Shown here piece after piece: positions 1-12,081 of a stretch of DNA of 64,000 bases (the stretch's first letter is position 1; every line of letters starts with the position of its first letter). The translations under genes and the position numbers were made by a program. A model generated the notes under the pieces. It was not told where the DNA came from. It did no database searches and was given only the letters and a program-made list of their open reading frames with translations. The stretch is from Diphasiastrum complanatum (lineage: Eukaryota > Streptophyta > Lycopodiopsida > Lycopodiales > Lycopodiaceae): NCBI GenBank assembly GCA_029204225.1, contig CM055109.1:4841053-4905052 (forward strand), given 5' to 3'.

Positions 1-12
1 TTGTGAAAATAT

Positions 13-226
13 AGGCTGGAAATTCACTCGTACCTTGATTATACACAGGCACTTTATTATTGGTTTTAAGATAACCATGCGAATCCATTACATTTGAAAG
101 TGTGGTGTTTCAGACCAATCAAATGCCAAGCCTTAAAGAACTTTGATGCTACATTACCTTCTGTGAAAAATTAAAATAACAGGCTGGAAAATCAATCGTA
201 CCCTGAATATAGGCAGAAGCTTATCA
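13..226. repeat. Diverged direct repeat pair
   Basis: A segment starting at 13 (aggctggaaattcactcgta) recurs, diverged, at 181 (aggctggaaaatcaatcgta). About 45 bp match, with a period of about 168 bp. It lies upstream of the FPPS exons, probably in an intron. No coding signal was seen in it. Confidence 0.6.
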
Positions 227-285
227 GGGCTGACAACTAGAAGTCATGTCAAATTGAGAGCATCTTGTCAACTTTTGTTTTGTTG

Positions 286-354
286 AGCTTAGTAGCACTC
301 AATAGTAGAGGGATGTTCCAGTAAAGTTCATAATCCGTTGTGTTATTTTATCTG
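286..354 (+). pseudogene. Probable decayed FPPS exon
   Basis: The stretch 296-354 reads like a damaged version of the FPPS exon that normally encodes the H-R-R-I-V-Q-Y-K ... Y-Y-S-F-Y-L block just before the VACALLMAGE exon. The end (L-F-Y-L, then GT) and an S-S pair are preserved, but the frame contains two TAA stops and several substitutions. It sits at the expected place, 0.3 kb before the next FPPS exon. This is inference from position and partial similarity; a functional copy of the exon could have been lost or lie elsewhere. Confidence 0.4.
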
Positions 355-663
355 GTCTGAGTCTATATCTACATCATGCTCTTAACTAAGCTAGTCTGCA
401 ATTCCTTGTCTACATTTGTCAGTCACCTAAATCATGGGATTTATACACCTTATTTGCATGTGACTTACACACTTTATTAGCAAAAGAGCACTAAGTGAAC
501 AAGTTGATTATTTCTCAGATATCTTCGGATGTAGAGTTCAAAAACAGCATACTATTCATTTTACCTTCCTGTAAGTGTGATTTCTTTCCCTTCACATCTC
601 ATACTTCATATTTAATAGATGAAAGATAATCTCATTTCTCTAATCATATAAAAAAATTTGCAG

Positions 664-2886
664 GTTGCATGTGCACTGTTAATGGCAGGAGAAGATGATC
701 AAAAAAACATTTCAGTCTGCAAAAGAAATTCTTGTGCAGATGGAACATATTTTCAAGTGCAGGTATGCAGTAGACCCACGAAAAATAACATATATGCACT
801 TTTTTTATTACTTTTAGTAGTTTCGAAATTTGCATGGAGGAGTTAGTGATAAATGCATAATGTGTACTTTGTTCTCTGTAGGATGATTTTCTAGACTGCT
901 ATGGGGATCCAGAGTTATCGGTAAAGTAAGTCTTTTCTTAGAGCTGTTCAAATTTCTGCTATGATGGCTCTACTTTAAAGATGAATTTTCTTCATGGAAC
1001 AATTCTTTATAAGGTTGAGCACAGTATGAGAATTGCAATACTTCATTAATAGTTGGTTGCCACTAATTTATGGAGTATATAAACACAATGCCATGTTCTT
1101 TGGATATAAGCATATTGGCGACTTATAAGCTGCAATACTTGTTCCAAATCTTGTTATCTTACGAAGTGGACTATCTTTTTGCTGCAAGATTGGTACTGAT
1201 ATCGAGGATACAAAATGCTCATGGCTGATTGTGCAGGCCTTCAACGTGCAAACCCTGAACAGAGACAGGCATTTAAAAGTATGCCTCTTTTCGGTTCTCA
1301 GATTTTTTGAGATAGTTCATTTAGGTACGCAGATTTCATGCTGCGCAATGCTAAGCTTATATTAACTGTTGGCCAGGATAACTATGGGAAGGCAGACCGC
1401 TCCTCGGTGTTGAAAGTAAAAAAGATTTACAGTGAACTGGACCTTCAGGTCAGCTCAAGGCTAGACAGAAACAGATGGACTTAGATATTTTTGATGCAAC
1501 TCTTTGCCTTAGTTCCAGGGTTTATCTGATGTAGGGATGGTCTTGGAAGTTGATATTTATGAATGTGAGCTTTAATTAAAAGCACATCACACAAGGTCAT
1601 CCATAAGAACAGCAAAATAGAACAGTAAATTGTCAATTGAACATCAACAACTAAGATAAGAAAATCAATAATAGACTTGTTTGCAGGCCCCTCTAAAAAG
1701 GAACTGCTCCATAGAATCTTTGTAGGAAGAAGCCCTCAATTGCAACTTCCAAAATGAGCGGAGCAAAGCCTATTCATATTAAATAAATATCACTTAGGGT
1801 TAGGGCTCTACCAAGTGATCAAATGACATAATACATTGACCCGATGCAAATGGCTCGAGTACATTGGGAGTTAAGTAGAAATCTAGAAGTAGTATCGTCT
1901 ACAGATCATCATCCACAAAACCAAAAAAAGTGAATAATATACTTCCAATTGTATATCAGTCTCCTAAAAAGATATCAAGATGATCATCAATGTGCTTTTT
2001 AGTAGGCCTTCTAACATCAAAAACACAACCATAGAGTTGAACTACGACCATCAACTACTAGAATGAGAAGTGTAATGCCTATCTATAGTTCTTGAGGGTC
2101 CCTTAAGGCTAAGGGTGAGTGTTTTTACCAACAGGTTAGGGCCGTACGAACATGTCTGTTCAAATGCTTAGGCTACTTACTCATCACATATAGTAGTATA
2201 GATCAGCTTGCTAGCTAACTATGCACTAGTTTTCTATGAGGATTGGCTTGTTTTAGTTGAGCCTCCTTTGGGTTGGTTGATTGTTTAGATGCTTAGGGTA
2301 CTTACTCATCATGATAGAGTAGCATAGATCAACTTGCTGGCTAGTATGCATCAATTTTCTTGGATGGATGTATGTGTACCATTGTTCTCTATTGATTAGA
2401 GCATCATATTTACACACATTTTCGGACTATTCAAGTGATGTACTCATAACTTGATATTTAGAGCACTTTGCTAGGAAAAGAAAGGTTGGTTGCCACATTC
2501 TAGAGTGATTAGTTCCTTTCTTACAAGGGAGGGTACAAAATTGGAATGCAACTTCAAGGAATGCATAATAAAAGCCTTCATTTTTCATTTCAGGCTCTAT
2601 CTTCTTAGAAGCAATTGTATTTCCATTATGTTTGTTGTATTTTGTTCACAACCTAAAAGGCCACAATATTGGAATGATTTGCTATCTTGACATGTAGTTA
2701 ATTTGTGATCAAACATGCTTTCAATGCTGATCTTCCATGATCTTAGTTCTTCAATAAACTTGTGGCTTGATCTAGCTACTCTATGACCTAGCTCTCTACC
2801 AACAATCAAAGATTTTTTCTCTTCCATGCAAGAAACAATGATGTTTACACATCTTTCTAAATTTTGAGCATGGTTCTACTGCACAC

Positions 2887-2928
<42 letters not shown>

Positions 2929-3644
2929 CAAGCGTCGATATTCCTTGTAGTGTATGTGTAACTTGCCCTATTCTATATTTACATCAAACCATGGTAGTGG
3001 CTTCCTTTGCCATTCTCTTTAAGGCAGCTCCCATTTTTTTATCCTCTATTTACTATTCTTGCAAGGCCTTAATCTTGGAAGTCCTATCCATGCAAAGAAT
3101 AATGCATGTCTCTGTTAGATAGATGCTTGCCAATTGTTGCTTGTTCTTGGTTCATGTGTGGCTTATAAGCTTGATAGTTGTGAATGCTTTATCGGTCATT
3201 CCTTGCTTTGTGCATAAGTTCTTGGTAGCATATATCTATGTACATACTTCTAACTTGCATTTTTGAGGACATAAATGTTGCAAAGGGGAAAGTATGCTCT
3301 ATCTCTAGGTAACCAGGCCTTGACCATTCGTCTAGGAGATATCCTAGTTACTCATTAAGGGTTTCTAGTCGGTCCTCTTCGTAGAATAGTTGAGATTAGT
3401 CCTAGTGACTAATAATGATCTTGAAGGCCAGAGTTAGGGTTTTTGGAGGTCGAAATCCAAACTTATACGTTTTGGAGGTGGGTATTGCCATAAATACTAG
3501 GACTTGGAGGGCATGGGAAGAGCCTATAGAAGGCCGTGATCATCTTATTCCATTCATTCTGTCTTGTGCTAGAATGTCGTGGATACTTGTTAGTTAGCAC
3601 TTGTCCTTGTGCTACTCTGATAAATTTCAGAGATCACGCAGCAG

Positions 3645-3706
<62 letters not shown>

Positions 3707-5712
3707 AGAGGAGAAGTTAACTACATTCTTTATTCAATGATTATTAATGAGAGAAGAGCGAATTACCCATACATAGAGAGAGAGAATTGGATGAACCGTC
3801 ATGTGACGTTTGGGGACCCTCTCACTTTAACTAGTCAGTTAGTCATGTGTGAATGCGTACATTATTGTTCTTAACACTCCCACTTAATGGACAATTCACA
3901 ATTTATTCATGTTGCTAATATCATATGAAATGATCTTATTCAGATCTTATTTAGTTAAAAACTACTATATTTATTTTGACATTGTTGTCACTGCTCCCAC
4001 TTCATGTGAAAGCACATTGGTTTTGTCTTCATGGTCTATGTCTCTGGACTGCAAGAACTTCATGTGGGCTATGTTGAAAACGTCAGTGCTTTCCAAACAT
4101 CTGCACACGGCCTCTTATCCAGCTTTCTGACATCTGCAAGAAGGTCCACTTTGATCATTAGTTTTTATATTTGTTGCGTGCTTCAACAACTTGATTTGAT
4201 CCTGCTCCTCTTTGGTCTATGCTTTTGAACTGCATCTTCATGTGGACTGTGGTAGAAGACGTCTCTTCCTTCACCTGCACACGGACTTTCTTCAATTTAG
4301 CTTTCTGGCATCTTCAAAGAGCTAGCGTTGATCAATGTTTTATTCATTAGTTGCTTGTTCCAGCAAGTTTCACTTGCTCATAAACCCCCTGCAATATAGC
4401 AGAATCCTCACCCTAGTTTAGGATTGATTGAGAGGACTCAAGGTGCCTCAAACATACTGTGATTAGTGGTCAATATTTCTAGATGTCTATGCTCTCCAGC
4501 ATATATAGCCATAGTCCAAGTTTATCCATATTGATGCATATATGGTGTGTTCCGCTCTTGATGTTCCCCTCTAGTTACATTGTGTGCCCATTTTCTAGTG
4601 TTACTAATTATGCATATAGGTTCCCCTATCCTAAGCTCAAGAGCTAATTAATCTCAAGTAAGTAGTGCCATAACACATTCTTTTCTAAAGACATTTTTGT
4701 CCTAAAAAATGGAAGTCATAAAAATATTTCTTAAAATTTAAAGCCCTCTCGTAGAAGTATTTTAAAATATGCTCATTCTCACCTTGCCTAGAAAATGTTC
4801 TTTGCCTTGGAAAGGTGATCTTTATACCAAGTTAAAAACACGTATTCGCACAAGGTGATCTGTAAATTTGTAGATTACTACAACAAATTCTCAATTCAAT
4901 GTCAATTTCCAACTAAAATTTCAAGGCAATCAACAAGAGATGAATTTTCATAGGCCTCGACAAGCTCCCAATTCCTATTAGTGCAAAAACAGAGGAGCAA
5001 CGTCTATTCATAATAAATGTATAGCATGAATCTTTATGCCAAGATGTGCCCTACCAGAAGGTCCCATAACCATAACTAGTGACGAAATGACTTATGTTGA
5101 CACAAGTGAGTGAATGACATATTAAATGAACCCAATGTTATCAACTATTACTTTGGGATCATAAAGAGTTAGTTACTCAAGCTCCAAATACATTAGAAGT
5201 GAATCTATGCCCTATATACCTTTATAATTGTTCATGAATTAATAATAAAGTTATGAAAGCTGAACAAAAGACTAGGGTTGCACTTCCTTTTCCTATTGAT
5301 AAAAATTATGTTGGGAAGTGCCCTCATGATTTGAAGCTCCTCAACTTAATAACATAGCTTTGGTTACTATTTCCTTGAGGCATATAGATAGTTGAGGTGC
5401 ATGTGGCACCTACATTTTTTGCTAGTCCTCATGGTTTTAATCTTTTGCAGACCACCTTTCTGGAGTTTGAACAAGAGAGTTATTCCAAGCTTGTTAGTAT
5501 CATCGAGAAACAAGAGAGTGAAGCTTTGCAGGTATCTCTTTGATCAAGTTCTAAATCCTTTTGAACTTGACTTCTTTTACTATACAAAGGGTCTTTTTAT
5601 TAGCAATTTAATTTATTGAAAGTTAAATTATTGATACCATCGATTTTCGGTGATTTCTCTGCAGGCTGTGTTGAAATCTTTTCTAGCAAAAATCTACAAG
5701 CGACATAAATAG
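664..5712 (+). CDS. Farnesyl diphosphate synthase, 3' exons (partial, possibly pseudogene)
   Basis: FPPS is the cytosolic prenyltransferase that condenses IPP with DMAPP and GPP to make farnesyl diphosphate for sterols, sesquiterpenes and polyisoprenoids. Six terminal exons with AG/GT borders are visible: 664-762, 882-920, 1189-1278, 1377-1448, 5451-5531 and 5665-5712, together 142 codons plus stop. They read VACALLMAGED, GTYFQVQ, the second Asp-rich motif DDFLD, GDPE, IGTDIEDTKCSW, DNYGKAD, and the C-terminus AVLKSFLAKIYKRHK. The first Asp-rich motif would lie upstream of the window. Intron 4 of this set is 4.0 kb. In exon 664-762 the residues RNSCAD replace the family's EILVQM, which reads in the adjacent frame; in exon 1189-1278 everything after VQA is out of the family frame until the exon end. 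Both shifts are compensated, so no stop arises. The donor at 921 skips two usual codons (VK). A pseudogene, or sequence errors, is likely. Confidence 0.85.
2890..2925. repeat. (TC)n microsatellite in FPPS intron
   Basis: About 36 bp of uninterrupted TC/CT dinucleotide inside the 4-kb FPPS intron. The rest of this intron (1449-5450) shows no gene. Confidence 0.95.
3648..3712. repeat. (GA)n microsatellite in FPPS intron
   Basis: About 65 bp of GA dinucleotides with one phase slip near 3688. The short Arg-Glu ORF across it is an artefact of the repeat. Confidence 0.95.
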
Positions 5713-6079
5713 AAGAGGTTATGAAGCAATTCTTCAGTATGTTTCATGGAGCCTTTGACCTCAATAGCCTCTACCTTCTTAGAGTGACTAATGCAAGAAT
5801 TATCCCTTCGAAAGGTTTTATCTCTACAAAAACCCAAAAGAATAAAAAATTATACTTCTATGCTTGAGAGTTATTGATCCCATATTTATGCTCCACATTA
5901 CTTGGAGTGATTGCTTGGTTCTCTTTTTGGCTATTATAGTACAATTTTTGTATTCTATGTGATAATGATATAGAACACATTGTATGAGTCATGTGTTTAT
6001 ACTCGTAATCCACCTAATTTATAATTAGTTCAATTACTCTTGTTTATTGTGAAAGGGACAAACTTCCTTCACAACATTA

Positions 6080-7960
6080 AGCTTCAGCGCAACGTTGAAA
6101 TTGTGACAACCATGCTACATTGTTATGTACTTTCTTAAGAGATGAGTAAATGGTACTATAACTTCCGAGAAGTTTTGGATGAACTTTCTATAATATGATG
6201 TCAAACTTAGGAAACTTCTTAGTTCTCTTACATTGTCAAGCAATTTTAAATTTTGAGTACTTTAAATTTTCTCTTGATGCACCTTGATTCCTTCCTTATA
6301 AACAATGTGTCCAATGTACTCCACCTCATCCAAGCAAATTCACTCATGGTTTGTTTTGCAAATGATTCATATTCTTGTCTAGATCCAAACATTTTGCATG
6401 CTCCATGTTTCTGTTGTATTTTATGACGCCGTTAAAAAATACCATTACAAATAAGTATATATAGGATTCGAAGAACTCGTTCATGAGGGTTCGACATGTG
6501 CCATGAGTATTAATTAAGCCAAATGACCTTGAATCCATAATGTCCTTATCAGTCATTTTGTGTTGATCTTTATCCTTGACCTCTATCTGAAAGTACATCG
6601 AGCCATTATTTGTAGTGGAGATTGAGGCACTTAGCCCTATTGGCTATTGGCCAATTTCTACCTCTCTACACATTTTAATTTTAAAACAGGTCGAAAACAT
6701 CTTTTATTCATCTAACTTGACTTTTAGGACTCGCAATGGCCTTAAAAGCACTTAACAATGTGCTCATCCTAGGTTGGTCTTACGCACGCATGGTGCTAGA
6801 GGCCCTCACACTTATTCTTCTATCTATTATGATCTATTTACATAGAATCCACCAAATTTTCACCAGTATCTCTCACCAAATTGGTGACGGTCCCACGACA
6901 CCAGCCTCAACACTTGAAATGCCATGGAATGCTATGGTGATGAAGTTGGAGAAAAATTATTGTTTTGGTTATAAAATAAATTTTGTCTACTCTAGAAAAA
7001 GCATAGATAAGTATTCTCTTATATAAAACTTGTGGATTTATTCGAGGATGAATATACAAGAGAAATGTGACTTCATTGAAATATGACTCCTACTACCACT
7101 AGTCCTATCTTCACCTTGGACTATGATTCTAAGAGTTAGCTTGATCTCTTTTTGCTCTACAATGCCATGTGTTCTATGTTGGATCTTTTGTATAGTAGGC
7201 TCTTTGAATGGAAGATCTTTAAATGCATCTACATGTGTCGCTTTGTATAAAGGATTGTTGAAACTATGCATGCATACACCATATTTGAGTGGATTCATAC
7301 AAGTTAGTGGTTGGTCTGATAAATCTTGTTTTGCAAAAGTTGATTCTTGTGAATTAATTGCTTATTAATTTACATCCAAACTAGTTGGCATATCCATGGT
7401 TTCCTCTTTGATGGTGCTTGAACTAGCTTCGATTCTCTTTTGCAATTGCAACTAGCCATGTAATTCACTGCCAATGCCTCTTCCCAATGTACCATGTTTA
7501 TTTAAGAATCATGTTAAGTTCTTAGAGTTTTTGTTTTTGTTTTTTGGAAGATCAACGTATGGTCTATTGTGGAAGAGTCAACGTCCATTTTCTGTGGCAC
7601 AGGCTTACTACTCTTGTTGATAAATCAATTTTGACTGTCTATTCTCCATTTTCAAATTTGACTCTTTTTTGTTCCCAATTTTGAATTACATTAGCAACTC
7701 TTAATCATGGTCAGCCCAGTAAGACACAATAAGTACTAAGTTTTTTTTTTGGTAGATTGACACCCACTAATGTGAGAATACAATGCACTCCTGCTATGCT
7801 CACTGGTATGTCAATGACTACTCTTTTGGGCTTGAAATTTCTCTTATCTAGAATTTCGATCGCAAATGGAACTAGTTTAAGTCCTTGTAGACCCCATCTT
7901 TCATAAAGCTTTGTAAAAATTAGGCTAACTCTTGAATACCATCTATCACTACATATTCTT
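6080..7960 (-). mobile_element. Decayed Ty3/gypsy protease-RT remnant
   Basis: The minus strand from 6598 to 6344 encodes a gypsy reverse-transcriptase core: YFQIEVKDKDQHK (family YxQIxxxxxDxxK), then SFGLINTHGTCRTLMNEFF (family FGLTNAPxTFQxLMN), then VFFNGVIKYNRN. The last should be the catalytic FxDD block; both aspartates are replaced (N-G), so this RT cannot be active. Further down the strand to about 6080 there are frame-shifted traces of the RT thumb/RNase H connection. Upstream on the same strand, 7960-7750 reads like the protease-flanking region (LVPFAIEILDKRNFKPKRVV). Stops and frameshifts are everywhere. The RT assignment is good; the protease and outer limits are inference. Confidence 0.7.
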
Positions 7961-8343
7961 TTTTATACAATTTATTATATTCTGTTGATCATTCTCCCAT
8001 GTTGTTCTAATGTGTAGCATTTCATTGCTAGGCTCATTATTATTCTTCAGCAACTATTAGCCTCCTTTTTTAACCGATCTATTAGACTATCCTTGGAATT
8101 AGGCACTATGCTCATAAAGTCTCTAATTGTTATGTCCATTTGACTTGAGAGTAGATATGACAAAACCTCAGTTCATGGATTTTCATGTTCCATATTTTGA
8201 AACGGCTCATCTCTTAGCGTAATTGAATATTTTTCATTGACTCTTGTAATAATCTTGATGGTCTCACTTAAGTGTTACGTGCCACTAGAATTTCCTTCAA
8301 TTCTTAAAACTCTTGATGAATTTCTTTATATTTTAGTATTTGT

Positions 8344-8820
8344 TTGGCTCTTTTTCTTTTGCCCTTTGCGCCCTTGTTACTGTTATATATTGATGATATA
8401 TGCTTTATAAATAATCCTATCATCAACCGCTTTTTGGATAAATCTCAAGAAAGATCAGGCAATAATCCTTTTTGGATCTACCCCTTGAACTTTCTTGAAA
8501 TTGATAGCAACACAGAAAAGAAGAATGTTGTACACTTTATGAATATTACCACTACTTTTGACCCAAACATCGGGACAAAGCACCTTATCAAATTTGACAA
8601 AAGAAAGGATCTGTCTTTTCAATATTTACAATCCATACATCTTACTTCCAACAGACCTATTCTTAATCGTACAATGTTATCATTTCACAGGTGATTGCTG
8701 CTAAGTTATGATAAGCATCTCACTTTCATTAATGAAGTACGGACACTGATTGATGCCTTTCAAAGGAATGGTTTTTATTAGAAGCAGACTTTATCTTATC
8801 ATTGACAAATTGCTCAAACA
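8344..8820 (+). mobile_element. Penelope-like element RT remnant
   Basis: A 116-residue open stretch (8344-8691) begins with a hydrophobic run into YIDDI, the RT palm motif, followed by WIYPLNF, VHFMNI, IKFDKRKDLSF and TSNRP. This order (YxDDI, IYP.., a hydrophobic strand, Y/FDKRxDxxF, SNxP) is characteristic of Penelope-like retroelements and differs from copia, gypsy and LINE RTs. After a TGA at 8692 the same frame continues with LSYDKHLTFINEVRTLIDAF, matching the PLE thumb region, then further stops. No GIY-YIG endonuclease domain was seen. The codon at 8344 is TTG, so this is not a real start. It lies between a gypsy remnant and a (CT)n tract. The family call is from motif order only. Confidence 0.65.
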
Positions 8821-8946
8821 AGAAAATTTTTCGGGTTTGTCGTAATGAAGTACCTAGCAATATAAACCTTTTTGGTGGGCAGTTAGCTCTCCCTTAGGGG
8901 AGCTAGCTGTCCCCGAGGAATTCACTAACTACGAGTCGGTTGGTGG

Positions 8947-8949
<3 letters not shown>

Positions 8950-9013
<64 letters not shown>
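8950..9013. repeat. (CT)n microsatellite
   Basis: About 64 bp of CT dinucleotides with one phase slip near 8979. From 9014 to 9960 the sequence is AT-rich and shows no recognisable gene. Confidence 0.95.
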
Positions 9014-9015
<2 letters not shown>

Positions 9016-9964
9016 GGGTAGTATCTAACCTTATATCACCCCCTCTTGCTTTAAATTGTCTAAGTAAGTGACATACCCCTAAATGGTGTGAGCTTTTTAG
9101 CGGGAGTTTTTTTTTTAAAAAACCTTTTCAATGAACGGTCCTTTCCATGAAGCTTCATGGTAGACTCACAATTTTTGTTATTTATAACAATGCTATGTTG
9201 ATCATGATTATTGTGAATATTGATCATGAATATTCTTGGAATCATTGCCAACTTCAAAATTCCAAAATGACTAAATATTATTGAATCCATTATAAGACAT
9301 TACCATCAAATGCAGATCACTTGTTTATTGGCCAAGTCATTTCATACACAATTCTTAGTCTTTTTAAATCTCAATATGACATTTTTCATGGTAGTGATGA
9401 TTGTGATAGTGCATAAGCTCTAAAGAACAAGTAAATGGTCACAATTATTTAACTTATTGATACTTACCTCTTTTAGCAAAAAAAAAAACTACTAAATGCA
9501 TTTGTCTGAACCTAAAAAAAAATAAAAAATCCTACATTTTGTTTTTCACTCCAACAATTTCACCGTTATGGCAAGGACTTTGTGATATAATACCACAACA
9601 TTCTTGTTGATATTCAAAAGTCCCTTACTTCATGACTATTAACTAGTCGTCCTAGTTGTCATAGTGACATCGAGATGTGTTGAAATTTTATATTATCATG
9701 TTTGCATCCAATCTCCAAATAATATTGTCCTATAGAGAGGGAGCTCATGTGGGGTTGGAAGCATGGATGTGAAGCTTATAATTGGAGAACAGAAGATAAT
9801 TTGTTCATCGTCAAGAGATTCTCCCCTCAACTACATATGTACAATTGTTGCTTATAAAATTAAATGTGTTAAAAAAAAATTTGCTGATTTTGAATAACTT
9901 GATATTGAAGTTGTTAATGTTACAAAAGTGTAGACTTCAAATGAAAGTAGAATGAGTAGTTACT

Positions 9965-10200
9965 ACAACAATTATAATGCTTCTTGGTCTTATCAACCCA
10001 TGGGATCACAAAAAAATTTAAACCTAGGGTGATGAACCAAACTCAAGCATAACACGTCGACTATAACGCTTTTTGGTGTTATCGACCCGTGGTATCACAA
10101 AAATCAAACTTGAGTGGAAAAGCCCCACTCAAGCACAATTCACCAACTCACCACAAATGAAAGGATACACCAACTATAATACATCTTGGTTTTCAAGGGG
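9965..10200. repeat. Imperfect tandem repeat, about 90-110 bp units
   Basis: Three diverged copies of a unit beginning around an ATAATGCTTCTTGG / ATAACGCTTTTTGG core followed by TTATC(A/G)ACCC(A/G)TGG(G/T)ATCAC, at about 9975, 10060 and 10172. The third is truncated. No coding content was seen. Confidence 0.6.
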
Positions 10201-11399
10201 AGTTTGATCCTGAATCTAGGACCACATAAACTTTCCATCCCAAGCTAACCCTCTACCCATCCCATTGGATCACCAATTATACTAGAGATGTGATTTGAGG
10301 GATGCCTTGATGAGCCAAATAAATTCAACATACTCGAATTATGGTGAAACCTAGATCAATTTTTTCTCAAAAGTGAGGTTTGCTGATTGGAGTGTCTATC
10401 AAAAGCTTGTTGACAACACATTTGTGTGTGATGAGTGAATGCTTCTAGCTAACAAGCAATTAGTATCTAAACCCAAGTTCATACTACCAAGAAGCACATC
10501 CACAAAAGCTAAACCCAAACAAGTGATTGGAGATTACACAAATCTAAAGGATAAATTTGACTTTATAGGAAAGGCGGAGTTCAGAAGCAATATCGCTACC
10601 AAGCATGGATGAGGAGAGGATCAGGAAAACAAAAAAAGTGCGCTCAAAAGCGATATCTAGCAGTATCGGTTTCAAGCATGCACAATGTACTGAGTGATGT
10701 CAATAGAGTGATTGCGAAAGCGATACTGAAATACTGCATCAACGAATTAGGTAGTTGTTTTCTATATCAATTGCACATCGGTATTTGTAAATTTCTCTTT
10801 GCGTAATGTTATCAAGTTTTTTTCAAACTTCAGCTTTGAGTAGCTGAATAAAACCTCGGTTTTTTAAATCTTGAGTAGCAACCATTATTTCTTTCCAAAC
10901 TGCGTATTGATTTTGGATTGTTTTCCAGAGTACTTTGATAAAAATCTACGAGCCTTTGATCCTCCAGATCTGGGTTTACATGGAATGTTTCTTGATTTAA
11001 CTGAAAGCTTATTGTTATTCTTTCACTCTCACACGAACATGGAACATGTCTATAGAACAACAGTAGTTAAGAAATTTTTACAAATTACGAGCAATCATAG
11101 TTTGGCATTCTGAATAGATAGTCGAGGCCAACACACTTGGAGGCTACAACCTAAGGTCATTTAGAAATGGGTGTTACCAGTAGAAGTAGGGTAGATTTGA
11201 CCTTGATGAATAATCAAAACCCAGAAGGGTGTTGACTTGTTTGCAGTTTACCAGATAATCCTCAATCATGCCACTAAGGCCATCAAAAATCAAGGCATTG
11301 CAAGAATATTAAAACAAATCATTGCAAATTTCTATTTATCCAGCCTGTAAGCTAACTTGTTCTGTTACGTCTCCCTCCCAGCTAAGAATTCTATATGCT

Positions 11400-11541
11400 T
11401 ACTATATGTACACAAGTTTACACCTGGCTATTAAATTGAGCAAAGATCTGGGATGAAAATCAAGTCTTATGCATGCTATATGTCCACAAGTTTACACCTC
11501 TATTTATTAGAGCAAAGATCTGGGCTGAAGATCAAGTCTTC
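11400..11541. repeat. Tandem duplication of about 70 bp
   Basis: The segment 11403-11470 (tatatgtacacaagtttaca ... aaatcaagtctta) is repeated with a few changes at 11477-11541. Both copies contain GAGCAAAGATCTGGG or AGAGCAAAGATCTGGG. It lies about 1.4 kb beyond the LSM1 stop codon. No gene was seen in it. Confidence 0.75.
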
Positions 11542-12007
11542 ATTGGTGCTGCTGCCAACTAGGGCTAGTCAATAGTTGAAGTCAGTGTAAATCACACCTG
11601 AATTCAAAATATTTTCCAAAATTGTTTTCGAGCATAGCAACTGATTTGACTGCCTGCCATTATGCACAAATTTCTCAGAACTACAAATTGCAAACACGTG
11701 CATTTGAATAATGCCTTTCCAATGAAACTTCAAAAGTTCCGCTCATATCCATCTGCTCTTCTGAGAATGAATATGGTACTCACGTTGCTGAATATTGATA
11801 TTTTAGGAGCAAACTTGACACCAATATCATACGTTCACAAACTTAGGAACTACATCATAAGTTCTACTCCAGGATCACCTTGCAAGAAGGAAAATTACAC
11901 ACATGTTTAATACACCACATGATGCAAGTTCTATTTTCATCTGATGAATATTTGAAAATACCTTCTGAAGTAGAAGATATCACATCGCTTTAAAAGGGGA
12001 ATCCACC

Positions 12008-12009
<2 letters not shown>

Positions 12010-12080
<71 letters not shown>
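12010..12080. repeat. (CT)n-(AC)n compound microsatellite
   Basis: About 50 bp of CT runs directly into 20 bp of AC. It lies about 0.9 kb downstream of the LSM1 stop codon, so it may lie in or beyond the LSM1 3' flank. Confidence 0.95.

Positions 12081-12081
<1 letters not shown>

Noticed and set aside
6736-7368. Plus-strand ORFs at 6.7-7.4 kb
   Set aside because: They lie antisense to the gypsy remnant and show no protein-like motif.
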